Source: Clitopilus passeckerianus
Taxonomy: Eukaryota; Basidiomycota; Agaricomycetes; Agaricales; Entolomataceae
DNA: 64,000 bases
Reading direction: 5' to 3'
Assembly (NCBI GenBank): GCA_944990035.1
Contig: CALYLX010000159.1
Span: 310,001-374,000, forward strand
Positions 1-11,500 of this stretch are shown here, piece by piece; within the stretch, counting starts at the first letter, position 1; every line of letters begins with the position of its first letter. The notes under the pieces were generated by a model. That model worked only from the letters and a program-made list of their open reading frames with translations, did no database searches and was not told the DNA's origin. The position numbers and the translations under genes are program-made.

Positions 1-802
1 TGTCACCAGATCGTCTTGAATAGAGGATGTGCCAGAGTCTCTAAAGGTGCCCAAAGTAATGCTCTCATTCTGGCCGAATAGCTCCCGAGCATGCCTAGAA
101 ACGTCAAGCTCCAGGCCAGAGTCCATAACCATATTGACAAGACTTTCAGCATGGACACTCAAGGGGTTCTCTCGAGCCACGTTGGCGTTTACTACCCAGA
201 TCTCAGCACCTCTTCTACATGGAGGCCAGGCATGGGCAACTTGCGGCTGACCATTACCACCGGTAGATCTTCCTGGGTTTCGCCCGTTGCTGGAAGCATC
301 TGAGTTTGTCTTTCGTCGTTTGGATGGTCTGGAGCTGCCATCATCCAAGTCTACAAAGACAGAGTCCCCAGGTTGCAAAGCAGGAGTAAGAGTAGGAGAG
401 GGTGTAGGAGGATAGTACTGCATATGAGCGGAAGAGGGCAGCGGGGTTCCAGTTTGTAAAGGCGACAAAAGGGCGCGTGGCTCATGTGCTTGCGCCAAGT
501 CATCTAGAGAAAGATGTTTGATATTCAGTAACTTACATAGATCAAAGGATGCATACCTTCATCCTCTTCTGGACCCTGAGTGGAGGGATAAGCCTGGTGA
601 TATGGTGGAGTATTACTCTCGGTGGACTGGGGCCGGTCTTCCAGCAATGCAATACGCAGTGTTCTTCGAGTCTCTCGAGCGCGTCGCTGATATCACTCAC
701 TTCATCTAAGTGGTCAAGAAGAATAGAAATTTCACTGTGACTGAGGCTGTAGCCCATGTAATCCAGTGTCCCGAAAGTGACCAGCGAACTTGAAGTATAC
801 AA
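1..802 (-). CDS. coding-like fragment, unknown protein, runs off left edge
   Basis: On the minus strand the frame from 504 down to base 1 is open for about 168 codons and reads like real protein: a Pro/Ser/Thr-rich stretch, a basic patch, then a hydrophilic globular-looking part. A likely upstream exon covers about 700-537, with a possible intron in between (short 33-nt option, donor at 536, acceptor at 504). Another open stretch starts at 802 but needs a one-base frame change near 660 to join. I recognise no domain. The gene continues beyond the window, and it may be a decayed copy. Confidence 0.3.
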
Positions 803-1712
803 GTGCTCCTAAGTTTCCTGAGTTGGCGCGTTTTCTGACGCGTTCAATGGGCGTGAGAATGCTTGAGACAACCATCTCACCGCGTATCATTTCTCTTAGC
901 ATGTCCCCTCAGCACTATGAAGTTCTCAGTGTGGAACATCGCTCATTTTTGCAAGATCGAAACACAGTAGAGAACAAAATGAAGTAGGTTCCTCCACACT
1001 TGACGTTTTGGGAAAGTCGGTTGATTGACGAAATGCCTGAAGGCATAACCGGGTCCACCCAGCACGCTGTTCGCCTTCCAAATTCGTGATGTTCGCGAAG
1101 TTCTCGTGCACCCCGTCTGGTGTACAATTCTCAATATCCAGGCAAAAGAGCGGTCGTTTGGACTTATTGGGAGGCTATCGGTGTTATTTAATGTGTAGGG
1201 TGGATTGCGAGGGCCAAGTGGAGGGAATCCCTAGGATTTGGGTGCGTCTTTTATCCTTTTCGTTCAAAGGTTCCATTCTAATGTGACTACCATTAGAACG
1301 CAACCTCTCTCTGGGCAACTCACAAGTTTACGACCTTCATGTCACCATTATCTCGCAAATCACGACTGCACGGCCTCGTTTGCGGCACCGAGAGCATCAC
1401 CTTTCAGCAACGCCAATAACTCCTATCCTCACCAACCACGGCCTATCACACCCTCAAGCGACGTTCCACACCTTCTACATCAACTTGGCAGTCCTCAAAC
1501 TCACAACAGAGGTGGCATATCTATGCTAACTCAATCGTTGATGGTATATAACCCCACCCATATCATGAAACCACCGGCCGTCCATGAAGACCTCAAATAC
1601 CGGCCGTCCCTCCCAAGCATAACCTCGGTAATGCGCCACGGAGTCGTTATACTGCTGTTCCACCCACTGTGAGCTCTCTGACACCTTACCATTAAGCGCT
1701 CGGGCTGAACTT
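803..1712. other. no gene supported
   Basis: Short overlapping open frames exist on both strands but none shows a domain, a plausible start plus intron pattern, or similarity to neighbours. The second half (about 1300-1700) may be the decayed upstream part of the cyclin pseudogene, since it is Ser/Pro-rich when read in frame, but this is not demonstrable. Confidence 0.4.
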
Positions 1713-2252
1713 GTGAAGAATAATTCGTCCAGTGTTAACCTTCCTCACGGCTCAGATCTTTTCTACGATCACAATGAGTTCGCTCGATTGAGCGCTCGTT
1801 TCATGACACACCTCTGCGCCTGCCTGGAACTCCCTCCCGTCGCCACTCACCAGAATGCACGCCTCCCACTCTTCATCGCATATATGCTCCATCGGACTAA
1901 ACTCAACCCATGCGTGTCTATAACTGCCCTTGTCCTTCTGCAAAGGCTGAAGGCTCGATTCCCCACTGCTCGTGGTTCATCAGGTCATCGACTTTACATT
2001 TCTGCGTTTATGATTGCCTCATAGGTGATATGTGACGATACCTATTCGAACAAATCCTGGGGCATCGTTGTGCAGGGCATGTTCTCGCTGAGAGAGATCA
2101 ACCAGATGGAATGCGAGATATGCAGGTATTTGGAGTGGGAGTTGAATGTTGACAATACGATGCTCACGACCTTCGAGACGAAGCTATGGAGACGAAGCTA
2201 CGGAAGGATTTCGCCAGCCCCGATGGCCCTTACCCCACATACCCTCTCGTGA
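1713..2252 (+). pseudogene. PCL-type cyclin pseudogene
   Basis: The translation matches the cyclin N-terminal fold of fungal PCL1/2-like cyclins, which activate a Pho85-type kinase. It has the helix ending in FIAYMLHRTKL, the helix VLLQRLKARFP, then the hallmark block FMIAS-VICDDTYSNKSW and the segment MFSLREINQMECEICRYLEW. Three lesions are visible. The Lys codon after FMIAS is now TAG (2022-2024). A tandem copy of gagacgaagcta near 2175-2200 shifts the frame. A stop follows at about 2258. No intron is seen in the cyclin box. It is a relic; a functional copy should exist elsewhere in the genome. Confidence 0.78.
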
Positions 2253-2990
2253 TGGTGTAGAAACGTGCAGCTCACACAGCAGCAACGGCCGACATCATCA
2301 TCACCGTCCAACACACGTCCGGTCCCACTCTCGCCCTCACAAAAACCCGCTCCACCAATGGTTTCCGTCCCTCCACTAGCACCTATTACCCAGCACCTGC
2401 CGCCAACAATCATCAACCACTCCCGACAATCCCTCGCCATCATCCTCGAACACAACGTCTCCCACCTCATCAGGATTGCAGGCGACTCCTGTGGGTGGCG
2501 AGGTTTACAACCCACAGGTCAAAACTTTCGATTGGCCACTGGACTTCATGCTCTCAAAAGAAGACCTCCCACCGATTCATCCCCTCAAAGGCCAGATGTA
2601 CGCTATGACCGTCCCTTCGACATAGTAGCACCTATACCCAGCACCTACCGCCAACAATCACCCTCGTGGTGACTTCTGTGGGAGGAGAGGTTTACAACCA
2701 GCAAGCCAAAACTTTCGATTCGCCACTGAACTTCAGGCTATCAAAAGAAGAACTCCCACTGATCCATCCCCTTAATGGCCACCTCTTTGACTTGGTAGCA
2801 TCTGCCGCTGACCACCACCGACACTCCCTCGCCATGGTTCTGGAACGTCATCTAATGCCAAATGACACACCAGCCTCAAAACTCACAAACCAGTCTAGAA
2901 CCTCAAGTGAGTCATTTCCCCCAAATCTGATTAGAGCCAGAACCTGATAGGCAACTTCAGTCTGTAGTTGACGACCTGGCGAGAACGCCA
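2253..2990 (+). repeat. degenerate duplicated copies of the cyclin C-terminal tail
   Basis: Sequence downstream of the cyclin box is repetitive. Segment 2485-2600 (gtgggtggcgaggtttacaa onward) is matched at about 75-80% by 2668-2790 (gtgggaggagaggtttacaa onward), a period of about 185 bp. Segment 2290-2430 is matched again at 3400-3560. In one frame these encode a Ser/Pro/Thr-rich low-complexity tail as found at the C-terminus of PCL cyclins. The copies are in the same orientation and none is open throughout. Confidence 0.6.
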
Positions 2991-3119
2991 GTCAAATTGC
3001 CGGTTTTGGTGTTTCTCTCCGGCCCACTTTCGTGCTCCAACTACAAATTCAAATTTATGTACGTGTGCAGGCACATGTTGTATTCAAATTGTCCTAACTT
3101 GACCTCGTTTCTTCTAGTC

Positions 3120-5269
3120 TCCCCCGCAAAACAAACGCCTGTGAGTTTGTAGTGGAAGGACCGACCACCTGCGTCAACAAGAATGTCAAAAGGAGCACAA
3201 ACAACACCATCTGTTGTCACCGTCATGAAACACAATGAACATTGTGTTTGTCTACTCGTCAAGCACCTGGCTGTCGTCATGAACTCTGCCAACACCGTCT
3301 TCGCATCTGGGTTATCAATTGCTCGCAACCTTTCTGACAAGAAGGCCAAGCTGGTCCTTGATGTCCTCCCCATCGTCGACTTCAGCTTTGGCTTTGGCAT
3401 CATCATCACCGTCCAACACAGGTCCCATCCCACTTTCGCTCTTACAAACGCGCACTCCAGCAACGGTTTCCATCCCTGCACCAGCACCTATCCCCAGCAC
3501 TCGCTCCCAACAATCACTGACCATCCCCGACACTCCCTCATTGTTGTTCTAAAACCTCTTATTGAGCTCCTACGAAACCACGTTCCCATTCAAATGATAA
3601 GGAGGTCAAGGGAGATCAAGCACATTGGTAGGTTTTCTCTCACTCCTTACGTTTTCACATCTCTTACCATCATAACATAGGCTCTTCAAGCTTGTGCCCG
3701 CACTCGATAGTCGACCAGCTGTAGAGGTTGAAACCAATGGCAAGCTGCAGACTTTGGTCCTCTAGTCAGCAGAGGTCCTCACCGAGCTGCAGCAGATCAC
3801 TGAGCAGTACCGGAATAAGAAAGTGAAGTGAGTCAGCCTGAAATTTTTGACCAGAGCTTGAAACTAATGGAAAATCTTAGCTGTCATCACAGTGCCAGCT
3901 TACTTCAACGACATTTCGATCCTTGAGCTGCAAAAGGGTGTATTCAAGGTCAAATCTACCAACGGTGATACTCATCTTGGTGGTGAAGATTTTAACGTCG
4001 TTCTTGTTGAACACATTCTGGCCGAGTTCAAGAAGACCGATGGCGTCAACCTCTCTTCCAACCACATGGCGATTCAGCGTGTACGTGAAGCCGCCGAGAA
4101 GGCCAAGATCGAGCCGCCGTCAACCACTTAGGCAGAAATCAACTTGCCTTCCACCACTGCCGACGCACCTGGTCCCAAGCACATCAACCTCAAGCTTATG
4201 CGCTCCCAGTTCGAGTCTCTTGTCAGCCCCTTGGTTCAACGCACCGCTGACCCCTGCAAGAAGGCTTTGTCAGATGCTGGTGTAAAGGCTAGCGATATCA
4301 ACGAAGTCATCCTAGTCGGCGATATGAGCTGAATGCTCAAGGTTGTCGACACCGTCAAGACCGTTTTCGGCCGTGAGCCCAGCAAGGATGCCAACCCTGA
4401 TGAGGCTGCCGCTACCGGTGCAGCCATTCAGGGTGGTGTGCTGGTCGGCAACGTCACTGATATCCTCCTTCTCGACGTCACACCCTTGTCCCTCGGTATC
4501 GAGACCCTCGGTGGTGTTATGAAGTTATGACCAAGCTCATCAACTGTAACCGCGACACCACCATCCCCACCAAGAAGTCCCAGACCTTCTCTACCGCTGC
4601 CGATGGCCAGACTGCCATCGAGGTCAAGATTCTCCAGGGTGAACGTGAAACTTGTCCGCGACAACAAGCTGTTGGGTAACTTCAACCTTGTCGGTATTCC
4701 CCTGCTCCTAAAGGTGTCCCCCAGATTGAGATCACCTTCGACATCGACGCTGGTAAGTCTGACACGCCATGTAATGCTTTCTTCATTTGACTGAATTTTT
4801 CACTCTAGAGAGTATTGTCAATGTCTCCGCCAAGGACAAGGCCACCGGCAAGGATCAATCTATGACCATTGCTTCCACTTCTGGTCTCTCCACCAAGGAC
4901 ATCGAGCGCATGGTCGACGAGGCTGACCAGTACTCTGAGACCGGCAAGGCTCGCAAGACTCTTATTGAGGAAGCCAACAAGGCTGACTCGGTCTGTGCCG
5001 ATACCGAGAAGGTCATGAAAGAGTTCAAGGACCAACTTGATGTCGCCAAGAAGGAGAAGGTCACCAAGCACATCGCTGAGCTCAAGGAGCTCGCCGTCAA
5101 GGGACAAGCTGGTGATGCCACCATTACCACCGAGCAGATCCGCGAGAAGAACAACAAGACTCAGCAAGCATCTCTCGGTCTCTTCCAGAAGGTCTACGAG
5201 AAGCGCTCGGCCGAGAACACTTTGTCAGAGCAAACATCTGAGCAGCCTAAGGAGGAGGAGAAGGATTAA
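3120..5269 (+). pseudogene. SSC1: mitochondrial Hsp70 (SSC1-type) pseudogene
   Basis: Collinear pieces of a mitochondrial-type Hsp70 chaperone are present. An N-terminal ATPase fragment lies at 3180-3360 (TTPSVV, NSANTVFA). The middle ATPase part is at 3890-4520 ([20 protein letters not shown], then [12 protein letters not shown]). Substrate-binding and C-terminal parts run from 4520 to 5269 (KDKATGKDQSMTIAS to an acidic Lys/Glu end). The piece between VPAYFND and ILELQKGVF, including the central phosphate-binding segment, is deleted. TAG at 4129-4131 and TGA at 4330-4332 replace Gln and Arg codons, and frameshifts occur near 4525 and 4650. Two introns survive (about 3828-3881 and 4753-4808), so this is a DNA-level duplicate and not a retrocopy. 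Confidence 0.85.
3400..3560 (+). repeat. cyclin-tail copy embedded in the Hsp70 pseudogene
   Basis: This block resembles 2290-2430 (both run ccaacac-ggtccc-ctttcgctct and later attccc-agca pieces in the same order) and encodes the same Ser/Pro-rich tail. It sits between the N-terminal and middle parts of the Hsp70 relic, where an Hsp70 gene should hold linker and ATPase sequence. A local rearrangement has therefore mixed the two genes. Confidence 0.55.
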
Positions 5270-5728
5270 GGATTAAACGTCCTGACACCCTGACTGTTGT
5301 GCTTTCGACCCGTCTCTTGCAGCATCATTGACATCGTCGATATCGTCCTCTCGTTGTCCTCGGCACCATGCGCTTTCATTACTTATTGGCTTCCCTATTG
5401 CATCATGTTTTACTAACAAAAAGTAGACTTCACATTATATTACTACCTGCTACATAGCTACTACATCCCACTGTCAGTTGTAATACAACTAATAGATCAG
5501 GTTTCCTGGTTCTTGATTGTAATGACCCCAACAGTGATCATGGTGCATGGTATCGCAGTGGTATAGATCCTCCTTCCAGCACAGGAAGGTGCCCTTCTTT
5601 TTTATATTGGAATTCTAATAGAAAGGGCAGCTCTTTTTCTTGGGAAAACAAATGTCGTCTTTATAGTCAGTCTTGATATGCATGGATTGCAAAATTTTGA
5701 TTCCTACTAATTAAAATGTGTTATTTCT
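5270..5728. other. intergenic, no gene seen
   Basis: AT-rich spacer between the convergent Hsp70 relic and the end of the integrase-core gene. A small hairpin (ccttccagcacaggaagg, about 5573-5590) is visible. No open frame with support. Confidence 0.5.
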
Positions 5729-7143
5729 CTAAAATAATGATGGTTCTATTTCACGTAAGTAAGTCAACGATTGAACCCACAATTGCACAACCTGCTCCTC
5801 GTCAGTATTCCATCGCAAGTGTTGAATATGAGCTTCTAAGTTTTCCACCGTCTGGGGATCCAAAGGTGCATTTGGAATGTCAACAGCCACTTCGTTGAGG
5901 TTTGGAGGAGGTCCACCTCTTCTGAACCAGGTGTCATCCCCATCATCTTCGACATTGCGCCCATGAGACTCCAAAAGGCTACGGTTCTCCAAGCCATCCC
6001 AATCAACCCCATAGACCTCAAGCTCCTCATCAGTCATGTCGCCATCTCCCAATTGTTCCCCGTGCACACCATGCACTAGCATGCCAAGCCCCCACATAGC
6101 AATAGGAGACTGATTAGGAGCATTACGTAGATCCATCTTATGCTCATTCCAACTTTCCTTGAACAACTCTAGGAGAGCATTGATTTGGGGAAGAAAGAGG
6201 TACTGTAGGAGCCATCTGTGGCAATCATTGTTGACATCCATGGCGTAGTCTTCCTCCAGCATGACAAAGTGATTATACCATGTCGCAGTTACCTGAGCAG
6301 TGACATCTACCCAGAGACGCTCTATGCGTACGTTGTGAATGCTTCTGTTATAAGTAAATTATATATATATATCAGTAGCATAATTTTGAGAATGCTTGCC
6401 TTCCCCAGATGTAAGCTCCTTTCTCAGGCCCATACCTCTCCTCCATCCAAGCGGCAACATAGAGGTTTTCAAGACCATGATCTCCTCTGAGACGAGATGG
6501 AATACCAAAGGTCGTGCTTGATTCCAGGAAAAGATGAAGCACCGTATCCGCCTTGTTATTGTTACTTGCTCGCAGACCCGTGATCAGGCGAGAATATCCA
6601 TCAATAAACCCATGTATAACGATTCCCCAACGAATGAGACCTATAAAATGTAAGCAATAATTCAGCAAAATCTGTGATAATAACCTTACGGTGTTGTCCA
6701 TCATGGTGCCACAATGCATTTGGCCCAGCAACCTTGTACTCTCTTCTTCTGATCCTAATCCTCTGAAATACTCTGTGGACGGGGTCGACACGCCTGAGAG
6801 AGTCACTAATTCTCTGTCTGCTCAGGCGATGGCCTAACCGGCTCAATAACCCCTGCATCATCCTCAAACCAGCGCGCCTGTAGTGCATCTTGAGATTCCA
6901 GACAATGTCGTCTAACTGGGAGTCAGATAGCACAGAAAGCTCTTCAGCATTTGTGATTTCTAGGATTTCCTCTAGGGCACCTTCGAGGGCTGGATCTGGA
7001 TCTGGATCGAGTAAGGGGTCTATGACTGTATTGTCTTCGCCACTAGGAGCTTCCAAGATGTTATCGTTAACTTCCTGGTCTACTGTGGATAAATTTCAGA
7101 TCAAATCAAAACATGATACTTGAGTTTCTCTTACAGATGTTCT
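5729..7143 (-). pseudogene. DDE integrase-core gene, 3' portion (exons 3-5 and end of exon 2)
   Basis: This is the catalytic half of an integrase-core protein cut off from its 5' half (21623-22194) by the retrotransposon insertion. Exons are 7143-7135 (end of exon 2), 7082-6690, 6640-6400 and 6344-5729. Introns are 49-55 nt; the one at 6399-6345 uses a GC donor. With one copy of the target duplication removed, the five exons sum to a multiple of three. The catalytic triad is visible: Asp at 6702-6700 (HHDG), Asp at 6482-6480 (RGDHG) and Glu at 6322-6320 (RIERLW). The last two are separated by 34 residues, as in DDE/D integrases. A hydrophilic C-terminal region of about 180 residues follows. 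No inactivating change other than the insertion was found. Confidence 0.85.
7139..7143. repeat. target-site duplication GTTCT, left copy (element A)
   Basis: GTTCT abuts the left LTR edge here and recurs at 21623-21627 directly after the last LTR base. Five-base duplications are normal for Ty3/gypsy integration. Confidence 0.9.
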
Positions 7144-7628
7144 TGTTAAGGCAGAGCCTAACAACTTAGGTAATACTGTTTACGCTCGATGTCTTTGATA
7201 AACAAAGACAGAGATTTGTCAGCAGCTGCGGCTGTACTGACGACCTGGTGAGATTGACGAAGCAAGGGACTTAAAGGCGAAGTAGAGAACTAAGCAGTTA
7301 GGTAGATTGCCTAGGTCAAGCTGAGGAGCCTTGACCAAATGGTACAGGTTTATATACCTATCTAGTAGTTCTAAATATAGCACATGCGCAGCATGCTGAG
7401 TAATTAATGAGTCATGCGCAGCATGATGAGTAAGTACATGAGTCAGTATGACTCAATGCGAGTCAGAAAGAGTCAGATAAGGTATAAGTCTCTCACGATC
7501 GTGAGAGATGCGGAGTAAGCATGGAAAAAGATGAAAAATGCGCAGTGATGCGCAGCATATGTGAGTAATCGTGCATAGGTAAGCGGGCCGGGGTATGTAA
7601 GGAGAAACATGTAAGCAAAATCATAACA
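7144..7628 (-). repeat. element A 3' LTR (485 bp)
   Basis: The same 485-bp sequence appears at 14128-14612 in inverse orientation with one difference seen (t at 7405 against g in B). It matches the split right-hand LTR of A without a difference I could find. It contains three TGASTCA sites (7408-7414, 7439-7445, 7449-7455) and the palindrome at 7490-7507. Confidence 0.93.
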
Positions 7629-7689
7629 TTACCCTCTCGCTATCGTTGAAGTCTCCTGACTTCAATTCCTTCCTTTACCCCAGAAGTGA

Positions 7690-8020
7690 CGGTCTATGCC
7701 CTTGTGGTAGCGTTGTGGGCAGCTAACCGGGTAATGGCCTGGGCCACGATGATGGCACAGACGACACACAAAACGAAAGCAATGACACTGTCGGTGTCTG
7801 CCTCCACAAATGTAGCATCTGAACCATCTGGGTGGTGGTGGTCTGTTGGCAAGGTATCCGGTGCGCGGCGCCTTCTGGGACGATACTGTCGAGGGGAAGG
7901 TTCACCAGCGTTGGTGAGTCGGACTCTGGTGGGCTTTCGAATGCGGAGAGGTATGGCGTTGGAGGGTTTGCCATTGGGATTGATGTTTTCCTTGTTGTCG
8001 TTCTGTTCTTTTTGACGAAG
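7690..8020 (-). other. element A: zinc-knuckle-like frame downstream of ORF3
   Basis: This is the counterpart of 20501-20863 in B. The Cys/His-rich end is readable on the minus strand (about 7820-7690), but a C5-to-C4 change near 7900 breaks the frame that is open in B. No ATG start is evident; expression would need frameshifting, splicing or an upstream frame. Confidence 0.45.
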
Positions 8021-8022
8021 GG

Positions 8023-8526
8023 TTATGTTTTATTTTGCGGCGGTGTGTAAATTGGTGACGGGAGGAAATGCTCGTAGGGTTCCGCAAACTTGACGTGCAG
8101 TGAGGATCGTGACTTCCTCTTCTTGACTTTCCTCAGGCCCCCAGGGATTGGAGGCAAGGGTTTGAAGTCTGTCTCCTCTGGGTTGTTGAACCAGTTTTGT
8201 CGTTCGGGGAAGAATTCGTCGAGGAAAGCTGTTCCTCCAATAGCAAAGAAGAGGTCTGTGAGGGTCTCCTCCGTTTCTCGATCAACTTTGTCCAAAAGTT
8301 GATCAAGATCGTCAGTGGTTTTCGCAAATTGGTGGCGCAGGCGAGCCACTTCGTTGCGAGTTTCGGTTCGTCGGTTTTGGTAAAGGGTTCCTTGTTCTCC
8401 CACAGCGGTGAGAGGGTTGTCGTTGCTGCTCCAGGCAGTATGCGTACGGAGCGCCGTAATAGCGGTATCGGATTTGAAGGTGTTGCGGATGATGGTGCGG
8501 TCGTAGGAAGAGGCATTTTGAGACAT
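8023..8526 (-). CDS. element A ORF3, accessory protein of unknown function (167 aa)
   Basis: An intact ATG-to-stop frame follows the integrase/chromodomain end by about 40 nt. Canonical Ty3/gypsy elements lack a gene here. The protein has a Ser/Thr-rich start, then about residues 50-90 a heptad-like charged region with the pattern of a coiled coil (DDLDQLLDKVDRETEE). A short hydrophobic patch follows, then a very basic KVKKRKSR segment near residue 135. It resembles no family I know. In B the same gene is frameshifted near 20358 by an extra G, so A holds the better copy. Confidence 0.65.
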   Translation of the reverse strand: MSQNASSYDRTIIRNTFKSDTAITALRTHTAWSSNDNPLTAVGEQGTLYQNRRTETRNEVARLRHQFAKTTDDLDQLLDKVDRETEETLTDLFFAIGGTAFLDEFFPERQNWFNNPEETDFKPLPPIPGGLRKVKKRKSRSSLHVKFAEPYEHFLPSPIYTPPQNKT

Positions 8527-8564
8527 TGTTATATAGTGGATGTGAGTGGGTTTGCTATGTGGTG

Positions 8565-11500
8565 TCAGGTGAGTTTCTTCCTCTTTTTATACTCGGTGAG
8601 TATTTCCTTGGCCGCAGTTCCGACTCGGGCATCCATTCGTTGTCCGCTGATGGCCATCCCTTCCATTTTACGAGGTATCTGTGTCGCCCTTTGCCTTGTT
8701 TCTGATGGGCCACAATTGCTTCTATTTCGTATTCTTCTATTCCGTCGATTTCGTCAGGTGGCGGTTTAGAGAAGCTGGGTCCATGCGCTTTGGTGGAGAT
8801 GTAACGGGTGAGAAGTGACGCGTGAATCACCGGGTGGATCTTCCATCGTCTTGGCAGGTCGAGTTTATAGGTCAGGTGTCCTTTTACCTCGAGTATCTTG
8901 AAGGGTCCTTCTCGTTTGGGTGCTAGTTTCTTGGAGATGTTTCCTTGATTGAGATTTGTGGCTTCTAACCACACCTTTTCTCCGACTTTGAATGGGGTGA
9001 ACTGTCGTGTGATCTTCTCTGCCATGCGTTGCGCAGCAAGTGCATGTGCAGCATTTGCTTCATCACGTGCTAGCAGAAGTTCCTTGATCCGTTTGTCAAC
9101 TGCGGGAATTTTGCTAGTGGGAGCAATTGATGGGAGTGCAGGTGGTTCGTATCCCATCATTAGGTAGAATGGGGTTCGTTTGGTGACAGAGTGTGTTCGG
9201 CTGTTGTAGGAGAATTCTAGAGTGGTAATCCATTTGGACCAGGATTCGGGGTTCTGTGCACAGAAGATGCGGAGATAGGCATCAATCTCCTGATTGATCC
9301 TTTCTGTCGCACCATCGGTTTGTGGGTGGTAGGCGGTGCTCATGTTGAGCTTGATTCCAAGGAGTCGTCCCATTTCTTGGAAAACTTTAGAGGCGAATTG
9401 AGGTCCTCTGTCTGAAATTCCTTTGTCGGGGAGTCCAAAGCGACGGTAAACGTTGTCAATGTAGGCGTTTGCAGTTCCTGTGGCGTCGATTTTCTTTGTG
9501 CAAGGGATGAAAATTGCCCCTTCGTAGCTCCATGGTCGACCACGGCCATAATGCTATCGAAACCATCACTCTCTGGGAGATCCGTGTGAAAATTGTACGT
9601 CACTAGCGAAAATGGCCTAGTGGTTTCGGATTTGATGGGCATTAATGGTGGAGCGGTGGGGTGGCGATTGATTTTCATTTGCTGGCACATTGCACAGCCC
9701 TGCACAAAGTTCTTGATGAACACTGACATCCCTGGCCACCAGTAGTCCTTCCGGACTTTTTCCAGTGTCCCAAATTGTCCAGGGTGTCCTGCGCTGGGTA
9801 GATCGTGATAACGTTGGACTATCTTCCTTCGGAGGTCTTCGTCATCTGGTACCACACACTTGTCCTTGTAGTACAAGATGCCATTGTCAAATTTCCAGTC
9901 TTCCAGGTTTGATCGGATTGGTGGGGGTCCGTCTTCTTTGGCGGTGCGAATGGCGTCAACAATCAGTTTGTCATTGACCATCTTGTGTACAATTTCGTCC
10001 TTTAGTTCAATGTCAATTGAGCGAAGGAAGAGCTTGTCGGGGAGGAGAATGATGTCTTCGTTGTCGGTGTCTTCACCTGGGATGTGGTCTGGTCGTCGAG
10101 ATAGTGCGTCAGATTGTATCATCTTTGCACCAGGGGTGTGTACAAGTTTGATGTTAAACTGGGATAGCATCAAATTCCATCTTGCTTGTCGTCGGTTCAA
10201 CTTCCGGGCTTCTCGGAAGTATGTGAGGTTTTGTGATCGGATAGAATCACAACTGAATGTTGGGATCCATGGAAGTAGTGTCGCCAGGTTTCTAATGCGC
10301 GGATAATGCCTAGAAGTTCTCGGTCGTAGATTTCATAGTTCCGTTCTGTTTCGAGAACGATTTAGATATGAAACCACATGGGTGCCATGATCCGTTGGCG
10401 TCACGTTGTTGTAGGACTGCTCCTGTTGCATGTTTTGAGGCGTCGCTTTCCACCACAAATGGCTTCGTGGGGTCAGGCATCAGCAACACAGGCGCTTCCA
10501 GGAATTTGTCTTTCAGGGTAGTGAAAGCTTTGTGACATTCATTGGTCCATTCCCACTTCTTGTCTTTCTTGGTGAGTTCGTTCAGCGGTTTGGCAATTTC
10601 CGCATATTGTCCGATGAACCTGCGGTAAAGTTTCCGAATCCTAGGAATGATCGGACTTCCTTTACTGTAGTTGGCGTAGGCCAGTCGCGCATCCCTGCAA
10701 GTTTGACAGGGTCCATGGAGATCTTGTTTGGTTCAATGATGAACCCGAGGTATTCCACTCTTGTGGTGTCAAATTGGCATTTCTCTGCTTTGAGGTAGAG
10801 ATCGTTGTCTTGTAGTCTTTGTAAGACTCTGCGTGTGCGTTCTCGGTGTTTTTCTGGATCGTTGGAGAAGATGAGGATGTCGTCCATGTAGATGATGACC
10901 CATCCTTCGTCTATCATGTCTCGGAAAAGGTGGTTCATCATTGCTTGGAAGGTACCGGGTGAGTTCATTAGTCCAAAGAACATCACCATTGGTTCAAATA
11001 ACCCTCGGTTGGTCTTGAACGCTGCTTTCCATTGGTCACCATCTTTGATGCGGATGTTGTGATATCCCCATCGAATGTCGAGTTTGGTGAAGACAGTTGC
11101 TCCTTTGAGTTTATCGATGAGTTCGCTAGCCAGCGGTAAGGGGTAGCGTTAGGTATTGTTCCTTCGTTGAGTCGTCGGTAATCCTGACATGGTCTTAGGG
11201 CTTCCGAGTCTTTCTTTGCAACAAAGAAGAACGGAGATGCTTGTGGGGAGTTGGATTCTCGGATGTATCCTTTGGCTAGATTTTCCTTGAGAAACTCGTC
11301 GAGTTTTTCTTGCTCTAAGGGGCTGAGCGGATAGACCTTGCAGTCTTTTGGCACGAAATCTGTCTTCAGATCTATGGCGTGATCCCAGGGTCGGCTTGGT
11401 GGGAATCGTTCGGATGCTGCTTTCTCAAAGACTTTTCTGTAGTCTTGAAGATAGTCGGGGACGATTTCGTCAAGGGATTTCTTTGGTTCCTATCTTCTCG

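Noticed and set aside
5270..5728. Terminal inverted repeat of the integrase-core unit
   Set aside because: I compared this stretch by eye with 23690-24060 in inverse orientation and found no convincing match.
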